Source: Leptolinea sp964397625
Lineage (GTDB): Bacteria > Chloroflexota > Anaerolineae > Anaerolineales > Anaerolineaceae
NCBI GenBank assembly: GCA_964397625.1
Contig: CAYNJT010000005.1
Location: 27,823 to 91,822, forward strand
DNA length: 64,000 nt
Direction of reading: 5' to 3'
This document shows positions 51,409 through 60,220 of the stretch, piece after piece (the stretch's first letter is position 1; every line of letters starts with the position of its first letter). Under the pieces are notes generated by a model. The model had not been told where the DNA came from and did no database searches. It worked only from the letters and a program-made list of their open reading frames with translations. The translations under genes and the position numbers were made by a program.

Positions 51409-53352
51409 TCAGGCTTCAACGATATCCGCGGAAGATACACGTGATTTGATGGATTCTTTCCACGCGTCGTTCGTCTTAATACCAAGACTGGCGGCGATCG
51501 ATTTCAACGCCTTTTCGCTGGTTACTACGCCGGCAGGGGCATTGAGAGCGGCGACTGATTTTTGCAGACGCCCGTCAAGGTTGACATAGTGTCCCGTCAC
51601 TTCAGCCCACATCTCCACCGGAATTACCACATCAGCTTTGGCAGTCAATTTCGAATGGTAGGCTGCTCCAACAGCAAGGAACGGCGCTCCTTCCAGATTC
51701 TTGAGCAAACGTTCTGATGGCTCATCATCTCCAAGGGCAACAAAAAATGCCTGATGTTTTCCTGCTTCAAAGGGTTGATCCAGCTTGAGTTGTGAAGCAG
51801 CCAAGCTATTGGCTTTGCCCTTGGTGCTGATGACCACGGCGTTCTTGATGGATTTGGACAGGTCTACTAGAGCGGCAACAGCGGATTTACCCTCTTTGGC
51901 AGAGAATTTTCGGCCAAAGATGAACACCGGGTGTTCGGCAGCCGCCAGGAGTTCACCTGCAGCAGCCAGATCAGTGTCTTTTACTCCAAGTTTGGATGCA
52001 ATGTCAGCCACAGCCTGTTTCTTAACGGCGGCTTTCAGGGCAGCCATGATTTCGACTTTCGTTCCCTTCGATGCTTTGATGCGAACATCAGCAAATGGAT
52101 CAAATCCATTATCATCTGGATCAATAACGATCAATTTAGTACCGCCCGGAAGGAGTCTCTTGACAAGGAAACCAAGGACCTGGTGATTGGTAGCAAGATC
52201 GGTATCCACAACAACCACGCAATCGGCAGTATCCAGAGCATCAACCTTGCCTTCAAAGGATTTCTTCATTTCATCTGCAAGTGCGGCGGCGGAGACTGTT
52301 GGCCAGCCTTCTTCCGTTGTGGTAACCATTCCGCTCTTCAAACCATCAGCAAAGACCTGTTTGAAGAGAGAAAGGGATTCAACAGGCAGACGGGTGGATG
52401 CAATGGCTGCCACCCCGGAACCGTTCTTACCAACCAGCGGTTTATAGGCGGCAGAGATCGCGGCCACAGCTTCTTCAAATGTGGCGGCTTTTAGTTCGCC
52501 ATTCTTGCGCACCATGGGTGTAAGAATACGTTCGCGTTTTTCTTCCAATGGAATAAAGCGGCCGGTTTTGCAAAGTACACCGCCACTTGGACCTTCACTC
52601 CAACGGCCTTCCACACGGACAAGCTGGTTGTCTTTGACACCTACATTGATGGCGCAACCAACAGAACAACCGGTGCATACGGAAGCCACTTTAGTGATCT
52701 GGGCATCCTTGCCGCGATAGGCGGACTGGCGGTCAATTAATGCACCGGTCGGGCAGACCTGAACACAAGTACCGCAGGATACGCAGGAGGATTCGCCGAT
52801 GGGAACACCATAATCGGCAACCAAATAGCTTTTAGCGCCGCGCTCTTCAAAACCCCAGGTAAAATTGCCGACCAGTTCGCCGCAGGCGCGAACGCAGCGG
52901 CGGCACAGAATACAGCGGTTGTTATCCAGAATAAAATATGGTCCTGAGGCATCCACACTAAAAGTCGAGAAATTTGGTGAAAGCGGCCAGTTGGTCATAC
53001 CTTCGCCGTAAGCTGCATTTTGCAGTTCGCAGTCACCGCCTGATTCCTGGCAGAACGGACAAAAGTGGTTCCGCTCGCTAAAAAGCAGGGTAAGTACAAA
53101 TTTTCTGGCCTCTTTTACCCGGTCGGTGGTTGTTTTCACAACCATCTTTTCGCTGACCGGTAAAGTGCAGGAAGGTTGCAATGTTCTGGCGCCTTCCACT
53201 TCCACCAGACATAAACGGCAACCTCCATACGGGGTTAATTCCGAGTGATCGCAGAGGGTCGGAATATCAATCCCGGCAGCCTGGGCAGCCCGAAGTACCG
53301 TTGTCCCTTCTTTTACTTCAATGTTCTTGCCGTCAATGGTTAAGTTGACCAT
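51409..53352 (-). CDS. NuoG/HoxU-type Fe-S subunit (HydA-like)
   Basis: A 647-residue electron-wire subunit. The N-terminal 2Fe-2S uses Cys34, 45, 48 and 62. The His-Cys 4Fe-4S uses His96, Cys98, 101 and 108. Two ferredoxin-type 4Fe-4S sites use Cys147/150/153/157 and Cys190/193/196/200. A fourth 4Fe-4S uses Cys226/229/233/261 at the start of a shortened molybdopterin-oxidoreductase-like domain (about 270-620) without an obvious metal-cofactor ligand. HoxU normally ends near residue 240, so this is closer to NuoG or to the HydA subunit of NiFe-HydABCSL enzymes. It joins HoxYH to the NuoE/NuoF modules. Confidence 0.85.
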   Translation of the reverse strand: MVNLTIDGKNIEVKEGTTVLRAAQAAGIDIPTLCDHSELTPYGGCRLCLVEVEGARTLQPSCTLPVSEKMVVKTTTDRVKEARKFVLTLLFSERNHFCPFCQESGGDCELQNAAYGEGMTNWPLSPNFSTFSVDASGPYFILDNNRCILCRRCVRACGELVGNFTWGFEERGAKSYLVADYGVPIGESSCVSCGTCVQVCPTGALIDRQSAYRGKDAQITKVASVCTGCSVGCAINVGVKDNQLVRVEGRWSEGPSGGVLCKTGRFIPLEEKRERILTPMVRKNGELKAATFEEAVAAISAAYKPLVGKNGSGVAAIASTRLPVESLSLFKQVFADGLKSGMVTTTEEGWPTVSAAALADEMKKSFEGKVDALDTADCVVVVDTDLATNHQVLGFLVKRLLPGGTKLIVIDPDDNGFDPFADVRIKASKGTKVEIMAALKAAVKKQAVADIASKLGVKDTDLAAAGELLAAAEHPVFIFGRKFSAKEGKSAVAALVDLSKSIKNAVVISTKGKANSLAASQLKLDQPFEAGKHQAFFVALGDDEPSERLLKNLEGAPFLAVGAAYHSKLTAKADVVIPVEMWAEVTGHYVNLDGRLQKSVAALNAPAGVVTSEKALKSIAASLGIKTNDAWKESIKSRVSSADIVEA

Positions 53353-53382
53353 AAGAAAACCTCTCTTTTTCGAGATTACAGT

Positions 53383-55023
53383 TTATGCGTGTACCTTATG
53401 TCCACTCATGGAGCAAACTCCAGAGGGACAAACTTTAAGACGAATGTGCGCCTCAACTTCCGCTCTAAAATACTTCAGAATATCCCTGATCGGGGTACCG
53501 GAGGTTTGGCCGAGGCCGCAGTTGGATAGCTGGAACAAATTGTCGCTGATCGATTCAAGATCATCGAGGTCATGCAACGTTCCAACACCTTCAGATATCT
53601 GATCAAGGATCTCGTACGCCCGTTGATTGCCGATCCGGCAGGGAGAGCACTTTCCACAGCTTTCCACGCGGAAGAAGTTCATTAGAACCTTTGCCAGGTC
53701 GACAACACAGGTGTCTTCATTGCAAATGAGCAACGCGCCTGACCCCAGGGCAACGCCGGCTTTATTGAACGAGTCAAAATCCATGGGCGTATCCTGCAAA
53801 CTTGCCGGGATGATGGATCCACTCGAGCCACCGGTTTGCGCCAGTTTGAAATTTGTCCCATTTTTCATCCCCTTGCCGTAAATGGCAATAACCTCACGGA
53901 GAGTGATGCCCATGGGGACTTCAATCAGGCCGGTCACATTAACATTACCCAAAATGGTATAGACTTTTGTTCCAGGGCTGCTGGGGGTTCCGATGGATTT
54001 GAACCAGGCTGCGCCTTCACGAAGGATAGCCGGTACATTGGCCAGAGTTTCAACATTGTTGATGAGAGTCGGTTTGTTCCAGAGTCCGTTGGTTGTCGGG
54101 TACGGAGGCCTGGCTCTTGGCTCGCCACGATTACCTTCGATGGATTCAAGCAAAGCGGTTTCTTCACCGCAGATGTACGCTCCCGCGCCTGAATGGAGAT
54201 GGAGTTCAAAAGAAAAACCAGAATTAAAAATGTTTTTCCCAAGAAATCCCATTTCCCTTGCGGCAATGATGGCTGCTTCAAGGCGTTGACGTGCAAGGGC
54301 ATATTCCCCTCGGATATAAATATATCCTTCCGATGCACCTACGGCATAGCCGGCAATGGTCATTGCCTCTAAAATGGAGAAAGGATCTCCTTCCAGGATC
54401 AATCGATCTTTGAATGTTCCAGGTTCGCTTTCATCCGCATTGCAGACAACATACTTCTGGTCGCCTTTTGCCTGGGCTACGAACTTCCATTTCAATCCAG
54501 TTGGGAAACCCGCACCACCACGGCCGCGAAGTCCAGACTTCATGATCTCGTCGATCACTTCGGCAGGTTTCATGCTGGAAATGATCTTACCCAAAGCTTC
54601 ATATCCATCATGGATAATGTATTCTTCAATATTATTTGGATCAATTATTCCAGCCCGCTGCAGAACAATCCGGTTCTCAGCAGGCATAGTCCCTTTCCGG
54701 GAACTTAACCAGGCGATCCTTCCGGATAACTCGCGGCTGGAAGCCAGAAGTTCACTGGCGATCCTTCCTTTGTAAAGGTGCTCTTCAACAAGGTGGTGAA
54801 CATCACCGGTTTTTACCGGACCATAAATTGCGGCTTCAGGATAAACGATTACAAGGGGAAGGGCGTCATGCCGTCCAACATCGCCCACCATGGTCAGTGA
54901 GACTTCTTCGGCTATCCCAAAGGCGTTCAATTCTTGTTGAATCTGTTCAAAAACTTGCCGGGCTCCCCGTTCCATTGAGAGCGGGTCACTGGAAACCAAA
55001 ACCATGGATCGGTAGGCTTTCAT
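53383..55023 (-). CDS. NuoF-like flavoprotein, diverged second copy
   Basis: A 546-residue NADH/FMN subunit. The FMN/NADH motifs are intact: GLRGRGGAGFPTGLKWK (164-180) and YICGEETALLESIEGNRGEP (284-302). The 4Fe-4S ligands are Cys456, 459, 462 and 502. The N-terminal thioredoxin-like domain has lost its cluster cysteines: positions equal to Cys11, Cys16 and Cys52 of the neighbouring NuoF are Ser11, Ser16 and His52. The C-terminal ferredoxin of the neighbour is missing; only CPSGVC remains. It is paired with the NuoE at 55033-55521. This may be the subunit that actually binds NAD(P), or a structural copy. Confidence 0.85.
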   Translation of the reverse strand: MKAYRSMVLVSSDPLSMERGARQVFEQIQQELNAFGIAEEVSLTMVGDVGRHDALPLVIVYPEAAIYGPVKTGDVHHLVEEHLYKGRIASELLASSRELSGRIAWLSSRKGTMPAENRIVLQRAGIIDPNNIEEYIIHDGYEALGKIISSMKPAEVIDEIMKSGLRGRGGAGFPTGLKWKFVAQAKGDQKYVVCNADESEPGTFKDRLILEGDPFSILEAMTIAGYAVGASEGYIYIRGEYALARQRLEAAIIAAREMGFLGKNIFNSGFSFELHLHSGAGAYICGEETALLESIEGNRGEPRARPPYPTTNGLWNKPTLINNVETLANVPAILREGAAWFKSIGTPSSPGTKVYTILGNVNVTGLIEVPMGITLREVIAIYGKGMKNGTNFKLAQTGGSSGSIIPASLQDTPMDFDSFNKAGVALGSGALLICNEDTCVVDLAKVLMNFFRVESCGKCSPCRIGNQRAYEILDQISEGVGTLHDLDDLESISDNLFQLSNCGLGQTSGTPIRDILKYFRAEVEAHIRLKVCPSGVCSMSGHKVHA

Positions 55024-55032
55024 TGTGCGCTC

Positions 55033-55521
55033 CTATTCGTATCGGGCTAATATGGATTGAAGTTCGCCGGGAGTGATGTTTCCGTAGACATCGTCATCAA
55101 TTGTCATTACCGGACCCACACCGCATATTCCCAGGCAGGAAGTTGTCAGAAGTGTCCACTTGCCGTCCGGACTGGTTTCGCCGGATTTCAATTGAACCTG
55201 AGCCTGAAGTTCTTCCCATACTTCCTTTCCACCTACCACGTGACAGGGCGCGCTTTCACAGAACTGAATTACGTGACGACCTCGCGGTTTGGTGGAAAGC
55301 ATCCGATAAAAGCTGGCTACCGAATATAGCTGGCTTTTCGGGGCTTTCAACAGCTTGCTTACCTCGTCCAGCGCTTCTGGAGGAATAAACCCGAGCCTTT
55401 GATTGATATCGTTGAGGATCGGGATCATTTCTTCGCGTTTGGCGCCGAAGGCATCAACGGATGCCTTTACTGCTACTATGACTGAATTTGCCACATCACT
55501 TTGTTTGGTATTTGGAACCAT
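55033..55521 (-). CDS. NuoE/HoxE-like 2Fe-2S subunit (second copy)
   Basis: Thioredoxin-fold 2Fe-2S protein of 162 residues. All four ligands are present: Cys88 and Cys93 (FCESAPCHV), Cys129 and Cys133 (SCLGICGVGP). ATG 55521 is used because GGAGG lies five bases upstream; a frame extending to 55557 has no such site. It stands ten bases before the diverged NuoF and presumably forms a module with it. Confidence 0.9.
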   Translation of the reverse strand: MVPNTKQSDVANSVIVAVKASVDAFGAKREEMIPILNDINQRLGFIPPEALDEVSKLLKAPKSQLYSVASFYRMLSTKPRGRHVIQFCESAPCHVVGGKEVWEELQAQVQLKSGETSPDGKWTLLTTSCLGICGVGPVMTIDDDVYGNITPGELQSILARYE

Positions 55522-55613
55522 ACTTCCTCCATAATGTAGGAACGATGCGAACAGCATAGAAAGCGTAACTGATTTTTCGAAAGTCCCAGCAAGTATTCAA
55601 TTAAAGAAGATTG

Positions 55614-57395
55614 CTACTTCACCTCCACAGCGTTAAAGTTACATACCTGAGCGCAGATACCACAGCGAATACAGATATCTGGATCAATCACATGAGTCTG
55701 GCGCCGTTCACCGGTAATTGCATTGACCGGACAATTGCGAGCGCAGACTGTGCAACCTGTACAGACCCCATCTGTAATGGAGTAATGAATAAGGGCTTTA
55801 CAGACTTTCGCCGGGCAGCGTTTTTCGTAGATATGCGCCTCATACTCATCACGGAAATGCTTTAAGGTGCTGATCACTGGATTAGGAGCACCCTGACCCA
55901 ATCCACAGAGAGATGAGGTAACAATTTCCTTGCAAAGATATTCAAGGGTCTCGATATCACCATCTTTGCCTTTTCCATCGCAGATATTCTGCAAAATTTC
56001 CAGAATACGGCGGGTACCGACACGGCAGGGCGTGCACTTTCCGCAACTTTCATCCTGGGTGAAATCCATGAAATAGCGGGCGATATCGACCATGCAGGTC
56101 TCATCATCCAGAACGATAAGACCACCGGAACCCATCATGGCGCCGGCAGAGATTAGAGATTCATAATCGACGGGCAGGTCTAGATATTTCGCGGGGAGAC
56201 AACCACCCATGGGGCCGCCGATTTGCGCGGCTTTGTATCCCTTATCATCTTTAATGCCACCACCAACTTCGTACACCAATTCGCGAAGGGTGATTCCCAG
56301 GGGGACTTCGACCAGACCGGGTTTCTTTAAATCACCGGCCAGAGCGAACGTCTTTGTCCCTTTGCTTTTTTCAGTTCCAAGGCTGGCATACCATTCCGCG
56401 CCCTTGAGAATAATCTGTGGAACATTGGCGTAGCTTTCAACATTATTGATATTGGTTGGCTTGCCAAACAAACCTTTTACAGCCGGAAATGGCGGTCTGG
56501 GGCGGGGTTCTCCACGTTTGCCTTCGATGGACGACATCAACGCCGTCTCTTCACCGCAGACAAAAGCGCCGGCCCCCATGCGGACCTCAAGGTCGAAGTC
56601 AAAGCCGGAACCAAGAATATTCTTGCCGAGCAGCCCGAGTCCGCGAGCCTGTTCAATGGCAATATTCAGGGTTTGCACAGCCACAGGGTATTCTGCGCGG
56701 CAATAAACATACCCCTGACTGGAGCCGGTGGTGTAACCGGCGATAATCATGCCTTCCAAAACAGCATGCGGATCACCTTCCAGAACACGGCGATTCATAA
56801 ACGCGCCGGGGTCGCCTTCATCCGCATTGCAGACGGTATATTTGGGGGTTTCCGCGCTGGCACGGGCAAACATCCATTTCTTACCAGCCGGGAAACCTGC
56901 ACCACCACGGCCGCGCAAGCCTGAACGAAGGATTTCATCGATAACCTGGTCAGGAGTCATGGATGTTAAAACTTTGGCTAGAGCCTGATATCCATCTTCC
57001 GCGATATAGTCTTCGATATTTTCAGGATCGATCTTTCCGCAATTACGCAGAACAACACGTAATTCCTTGGGGGTGGGAGCGGAAAGTTCTTCGTCTTTTA
57101 CCTTTTCATCTTCAATGACGAATTTTTTGGCAACACGGCCCTTGAGAAAATGCTCTTCCACCAAAAATGGAACATCATCAACTGTCAGACCACCGTAATG
57201 AACACCCTCCGGATAGACCATTAATTCAGGCCCCTGTGAACACCCGCCAATGCGTGACGTTTCAAGAACCTGGATCTCATCAATTAATCCCTGGGCTACC
57301 AGTTCATCCTGTAGAGCGTCCATTACTTCGTGAGCGCCTTTTTCAAGACACTCAGGGTCTACACAAACCAAAACATGAGAACGAAAATACTTCAT
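55614..57395 (-). CDS. NuoF/HydB-type flavoprotein with C-terminal ferredoxin
   Basis: A 593-residue flavoprotein of the HydB kind. It has an N-terminal thioredoxin-like 2Fe-2S domain, a FMN/NADH domain with GLRGRGGAGFPAGKKWMF and VCGEETALMSSIEGKRGEP, a CGKCTPCR 4Fe-4S site, and a C-terminal 2x4Fe-4S ferredoxin (CTGCTVCARNCP and CIRCGICAQVC). Only three cysteines are visible for the N-terminal cluster (Cys11, Cys16, Cys52); residue 48, where the fourth is expected, is Arg. This layout is known from electron-bifurcating hydrogenases, where the subunit handles NADH and ferredoxin. Confidence 0.92.
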   Translation of the reverse strand: MKYFRSHVLVCVDPECLEKGAHEVMDALQDELVAQGLIDEIQVLETSRIGGCSQGPELMVYPEGVHYGGLTVDDVPFLVEEHFLKGRVAKKFVIEDEKVKDEELSAPTPKELRVVLRNCGKIDPENIEDYIAEDGYQALAKVLTSMTPDQVIDEILRSGLRGRGGAGFPAGKKWMFARASAETPKYTVCNADEGDPGAFMNRRVLEGDPHAVLEGMIIAGYTTGSSQGYVYCRAEYPVAVQTLNIAIEQARGLGLLGKNILGSGFDFDLEVRMGAGAFVCGEETALMSSIEGKRGEPRPRPPFPAVKGLFGKPTNINNVESYANVPQIILKGAEWYASLGTEKSKGTKTFALAGDLKKPGLVEVPLGITLRELVYEVGGGIKDDKGYKAAQIGGPMGGCLPAKYLDLPVDYESLISAGAMMGSGGLIVLDDETCMVDIARYFMDFTQDESCGKCTPCRVGTRRILEILQNICDGKGKDGDIETLEYLCKEIVTSSLCGLGQGAPNPVISTLKHFRDEYEAHIYEKRCPAKVCKALIHYSITDGVCTGCTVCARNCPVNAITGERRQTHVIDPDICIRCGICAQVCNFNAVEVK

Positions 57396-57427
57396 TGGAA
57401 AACCTTCGATAAAGAATATAGTAAAAA

Positions 57428-57796
57428 CTAAGCTTGAATTACGTGATCCTTGACAACTTTTCCCTGACCAATGTGTTCAACCATGATACGGCGAGCCACT
57501 TCGGGTGAGACTTTTCCATAGGTAACTTTGGGTTCGGAACCAACCGTAACTTGAACGATCGGTTCTTTTTCACATAAACCAATACAGCCGGTCTGTGACA
57601 CCGTAATGTCGGTAATATTATCCTTTTCGATAATATCAAGAACAGCTTTCATGGTGTCGCGAGCTCCCGCGGCAATACCGCAGGTCCCCATGGCAACTGT
57701 TACCAGGGCTTTCCCTTCCGCGGTCTTTACTTTGCGTTTCTCAAGAGCTTCTTCGCGTATCTTTTTCAAATCTTCCAGCGATTTTATTGTGGTCAT
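57428..57796 (-). CDS. Thioredoxin-like 2Fe-2S ferredoxin-domain protein
   Basis: A 122-residue protein with a helical N-terminus (EDLKKIREEALEKRK) and a thioredoxin-like domain. It contains GTCGIAAGA (Cys39) and GCIGLC (Cys71, Cys75). Three cysteines rather than four are visible, which seems normal for this small family. Such proteins occur between NuoE-HATPase and NuoF in hyd operons and are taken as accessory electron carriers or assembly proteins. It lies 32 bases before the HydB-type gene. Confidence 0.85.
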   Translation of the reverse strand: MTTIKSLEDLKKIREEALEKRKVKTAEGKALVTVAMGTCGIAAGARDTMKAVLDIIEKDNITDITVSQTGCIGLCEKEPIVQVTVGSEPKVTYGKVSPEVARRIMVEHIGQGKVVKDHVIQA

Positions 57797-57823
57797 CGTC
57801 TTTCTCCTGAATACAGGGTTCTT

Positions 57824-58372
57824 TCAGGCATGGCTTTGAATATTGCTCACACCTGATTCGAAAAAATTGCGCAAAAAATTTAGCACGACAGGTTCAGTCA
57901 ATGAGACATCCTGCAGTTCACTTTTGATAGTTTCATCATCCAGGAAGAATTCTTCATTTCCAACAATATAACGAAAGATGAAATGAATGGCAGGGTGGGC
58001 GATTATAAGATTCAAAAATGTGGTTGAGAGATCACCAAGAGGCATGCGGTCAATATGACTTCTCTGGAAATCCACATAGACTTTCGTGCCAAATCCTGGT
58101 TTTGAAGTAATGGTTAATGATCCATCACATAACTCAGCCGCTTCTTTGAGAAGCGGTATACCCAGACCAACCTTACGGGTGGTTCGGGAGGTGACGAATG
58201 GATCGGTAACACTTTTAACCATTTCCTCAGACATGCCTTTTCCGTCATCTTCAACACACATACTCAATCGATCATGGGTTAAATCTTCCACGATTTCAAT
58301 GCGGATGGTCTTTGCATCGGCCGCAGCGCTGTTTTCAGCAATGTCAAGCAGATGAAGAGCCAATTCGCGCAT
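57824..58372 (-). CDS. Stand-alone histidine-kinase-type ATPase domain
   Basis: A 182-residue GHKL ATPase. The N box is LDIAENSAAADA (9-20), the G1 box DDGKGM (42-47) and the G2 box VGLGIPLL (68-75). No H-box, dimerisation or sensor domain is present, so it is not a complete sensor kinase and resembles anti-sigma or regulatory ATPases. The C-terminal 70 residues are specific. Similar genes are well known inside [FeFe] hydABC operons, where their job is unresolved. It begins 11 bases after the NuoE stop. Confidence 0.88.
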   Translation of the reverse strand: MRELALHLLDIAENSAAADAKTIRIEIVEDLTHDRLSMCVEDDGKGMSEEMVKSVTDPFVTSRTTRKVGLGIPLLKEAAELCDGSLTITSKPGFGTKVYVDFQRSHIDRMPLGDLSTTFLNLIIAHPAIHFIFRYIVGNEEFFLDDETIKSELQDVSLTEPVVLNFLRNFFESGVSNIQSHA

Positions 58373-58383
58373 CTAACTAATCC

Positions 58384-58899
58384 CTATTCCTGTCCTGGCT
58401 GGATGGTTTTGATTAACTGCGGGAATTTATTTGGACGAACGCGTCCGTGCAAATCCTCATCAATAACCACTACCGGCGCCTGGCTGCACGCACCCACGCA
58501 ACGGCAGACTTCGAGGGTGATCTCACCGTCTTCGGTTGTCTGGCCGGGTTCAATGCCGAGTACTTGTTTGGCTTTTTCAATGATCTGGGGAATGCCGCCG
58601 ACATAACAGGCAGTACCGAGACAGAACTTGACGGTGTGTTTCCCTCTCGGGCTGGTGGTAAAGAAAGAATAGAACGAAACAACGCCGTGCACCTGACTGA
58701 CAGGAACATCAAGCTGCTGGGCAACATAGACTTGCATCGGCCTGGAAATGAAACCGATCTTGCCCTGAAGCTCGTTCAGAACAACCATAGTCGCGCCATT
58801 TAAATGTTTATTTCGGTCAATTACTTCGTCAATTATTTTCTTTAGTTCGGGTTTTGCAAGGGGATCGTTTGGTGAAATACTTGTTTTTAATTCTGCCAT
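58384..58899 (-). CDS. NuoE/HydC-type 2Fe-2S subunit
   Basis: A 171-residue NuoE-like protein with four ligands Cys93, Cys98 (FCLGTACYVGG) and Cys134, Cys138 (CVGACSQAP), plus an additional Cys132. ATG 58899 has GGAG ten bases upstream; the longer frame to 58911 lacks support. It is the first gene of the hydrogenase structural run (58899 down to 49386). The LGTACYVGG form is the one typical of HydC and of NADP-reducing hydrogenase subunits. Confidence 0.92.
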   Translation of the reverse strand: MAELKTSISPNDPLAKPELKKIIDEVIDRNKHLNGATMVVLNELQGKIGFISRPMQVYVAQQLDVPVSQVHGVVSFYSFFTTSPRGKHTVKFCLGTACYVGGIPQIIEKAKQVLGIEPGQTTEDGEITLEVCRCVGACSQAPVVVIDEDLHGRVRPNKFPQLIKTIQPGQE

Positions 58900-59104
58900 G
58901 ATCGGCTCCAAAAATTTTAAGAGTCTCCTCTAAGATTGCATTTTCATACCAATACTCTCCAAATTATGTACTTCAAGTGTACAGTCCTGCAGTTCAATGA
59001 GAATAGGTGCAAATGTCATTGAAAAGTTGGAAAGATGGTCATCAAAAATGTTTACAATCAGCGAAAAAATTTTCACCGATTAAGTTGATTGATTTTACCT
59101 TAAC

Positions 59105-59122
59105 CTGTGATTTCTGTCACAA
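59105..59122. promoter_or_regulatory. Candidate Rex or CRP/FNR-type operator
   Basis: CTGTGA-TTTCTG-TCACAA: a TGTGA-N6-TCACA palindrome that fits the CRP/FNR family and the Rex consensus TTGTGA-N6-TCACAA except for one base. It overlaps the stop of the PHP gene and lies about 205 bases before the first hydrogenase gene. The rest of the intergenic region (58912-59116) holds no gene. Confidence 0.45.
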
Positions 59123-59902
59123 ATTTGGGTGATTTAATTCAAATTTTCTTCCATCCAAATTTGCCAACGCCAGTTTCAACTCCGTTATACATGGCCTTTG
59201 CATGGTAAAAAAATTTACCCCCAGAAATTCGTTGAGTCTGTGCGCGTCCCCGCTTTGAATTAGTGTCAAATCTTTTAATTGAGGAAATACTTCGGTCGCT
59301 TTTTCGGGTGTGATATGCCGGGAGATTTCCATTACCCGATACGATTCGAGTTCTTCCGGAATTAAACCAAGGGTAGGCAGTAAACCAAAAGCCTGGCGGT
59401 TGACATGTGCCGGGATCAATAGGCCACCCAGCCGACTGACAAAATCGCAGGCTTTTCTGATGGTTATGGATGACGACGTGAGCAGCAAGGATTCTTCACG
59501 CCGGATGAATTGACCTGTGGAATCAACGACAAATTGTTCACCAAAGTAATCAGGCTGGTTAGTCAGACCAGGCATGCTTTTTCCAACCAGTTCTTGCATT
59601 TCGGCAAGCTGCTCGAGAGAATCAAAAAGACAGAGTAAGTGAATCTCTTCATTGGTTTGCAGTTCCATCCCTGGAAAAACATGCAAACCTGTTCCACGGG
59701 CAGCCTCAATCACCGCAACAGCATTGGCTGACGCGTTATGATCGGTGATGCCGATAATACTGATTCCCCGGTCTAACGCCTCCTCCACAATCAAAGGCGG
59801 AATCATTTCCACTTCTGCGCATGGTGAAAGAACAGTATGGACGTGAAGTTCCGCGCGGTAGGTATTAAATGGACTCACGGGTTGCGCAAACCCATCTCCC
59901 AT
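59117..59902 (-). CDS. PHP-domain phosphoesterase
   Basis: A 261-residue PHP-family metallo-phosphoesterase. The metal motif ELHVHTVLSPCAE (about 17-29) is followed by GITDHNASANA, a glutamate in FPGMELQTNEEIH, HVNRQAF and SGDAHRL, matching the ordered ligand set of the family. The substrate is unknown. The ATG at 59902 overlaps the preceding DRTGG gene by 28 bases; an alternative GTG at 59878 would give a four-base overlap. It is fourth in the signalling run before the hydrogenase genes. Confidence 0.8.
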   Translation of the reverse strand: MGDGFAQPVSPFNTYRAELHVHTVLSPCAEVEMIPPLIVEEALDRGISIIGITDHNASANAVAVIEAARGTGLHVFPGMELQTNEEIHLLCLFDSLEQLAEMQELVGKSMPGLTNQPDYFGEQFVVDSTGQFIRREESLLLTSSSITIRKACDFVSRLGGLLIPAHVNRQAFGLLPTLGLIPEELESYRVMEISRHITPEKATEVFPQLKDLTLIQSGDAHRLNEFLGVNFFTMQRPCITELKLALANLDGRKFELNHPNL

Positions 59903-60219
59903 AATTGACCGATTGTGTAAAAACTGGATTTCGTTGTCGAAAGAAGAGTCACACCTTCATCATTGGCTTTCTGGATTGTATTTTCATCAGGCATGGCACC
60001 TTCGGTGATAATCACGGCTGTAAGTTCAAGAAGCGCGGCAACGGCGACAATGTTGCCATGTGCCTGAAGAGTCACCCAGATACCCTGTTTGGGTGCTCCG
60101 GCCATCACGCAACTTAACAGATCAGAGGTATAACCGAAAGAAGGTTCGATTGAGGCAAAGTCTTTGGCTTCAGTCAATACTTTTAATTCCAACGAATTGA
60201 TAATTTCTTGAATATTCAT
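59875..60219 (-). CDS. DRTGG-domain protein
   Basis: A 114-residue stand-alone DRTGG domain: SDLLSCVMAGAPKQGIWVTLQ, then an AVAALLELTAVIITEG strand-helix and the ANDEGVTLLST end. Such domains occur in HprK, phosphotransacetylase and CBS proteins and are thought to bind a nucleotide or small ligand. The ATG at 60219 has GGAG seven bases upstream; a longer frame to 60273 would run into the preceding gene. It starts one base after that gene's stop (once its frame is repaired). Confidence 0.82.
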   Translation of the reverse strand: MNIQEIINSLELKVLTEAKDFASIEPSFGYTSDLLSCVMAGAPKQGIWVTLQAHGNIVAVAALLELTAVIITEGAMPDENTIQKANDEGVTLLSTTKSSFYTIGQLWEMGLRNP

Positions 60220-60220
60220 T

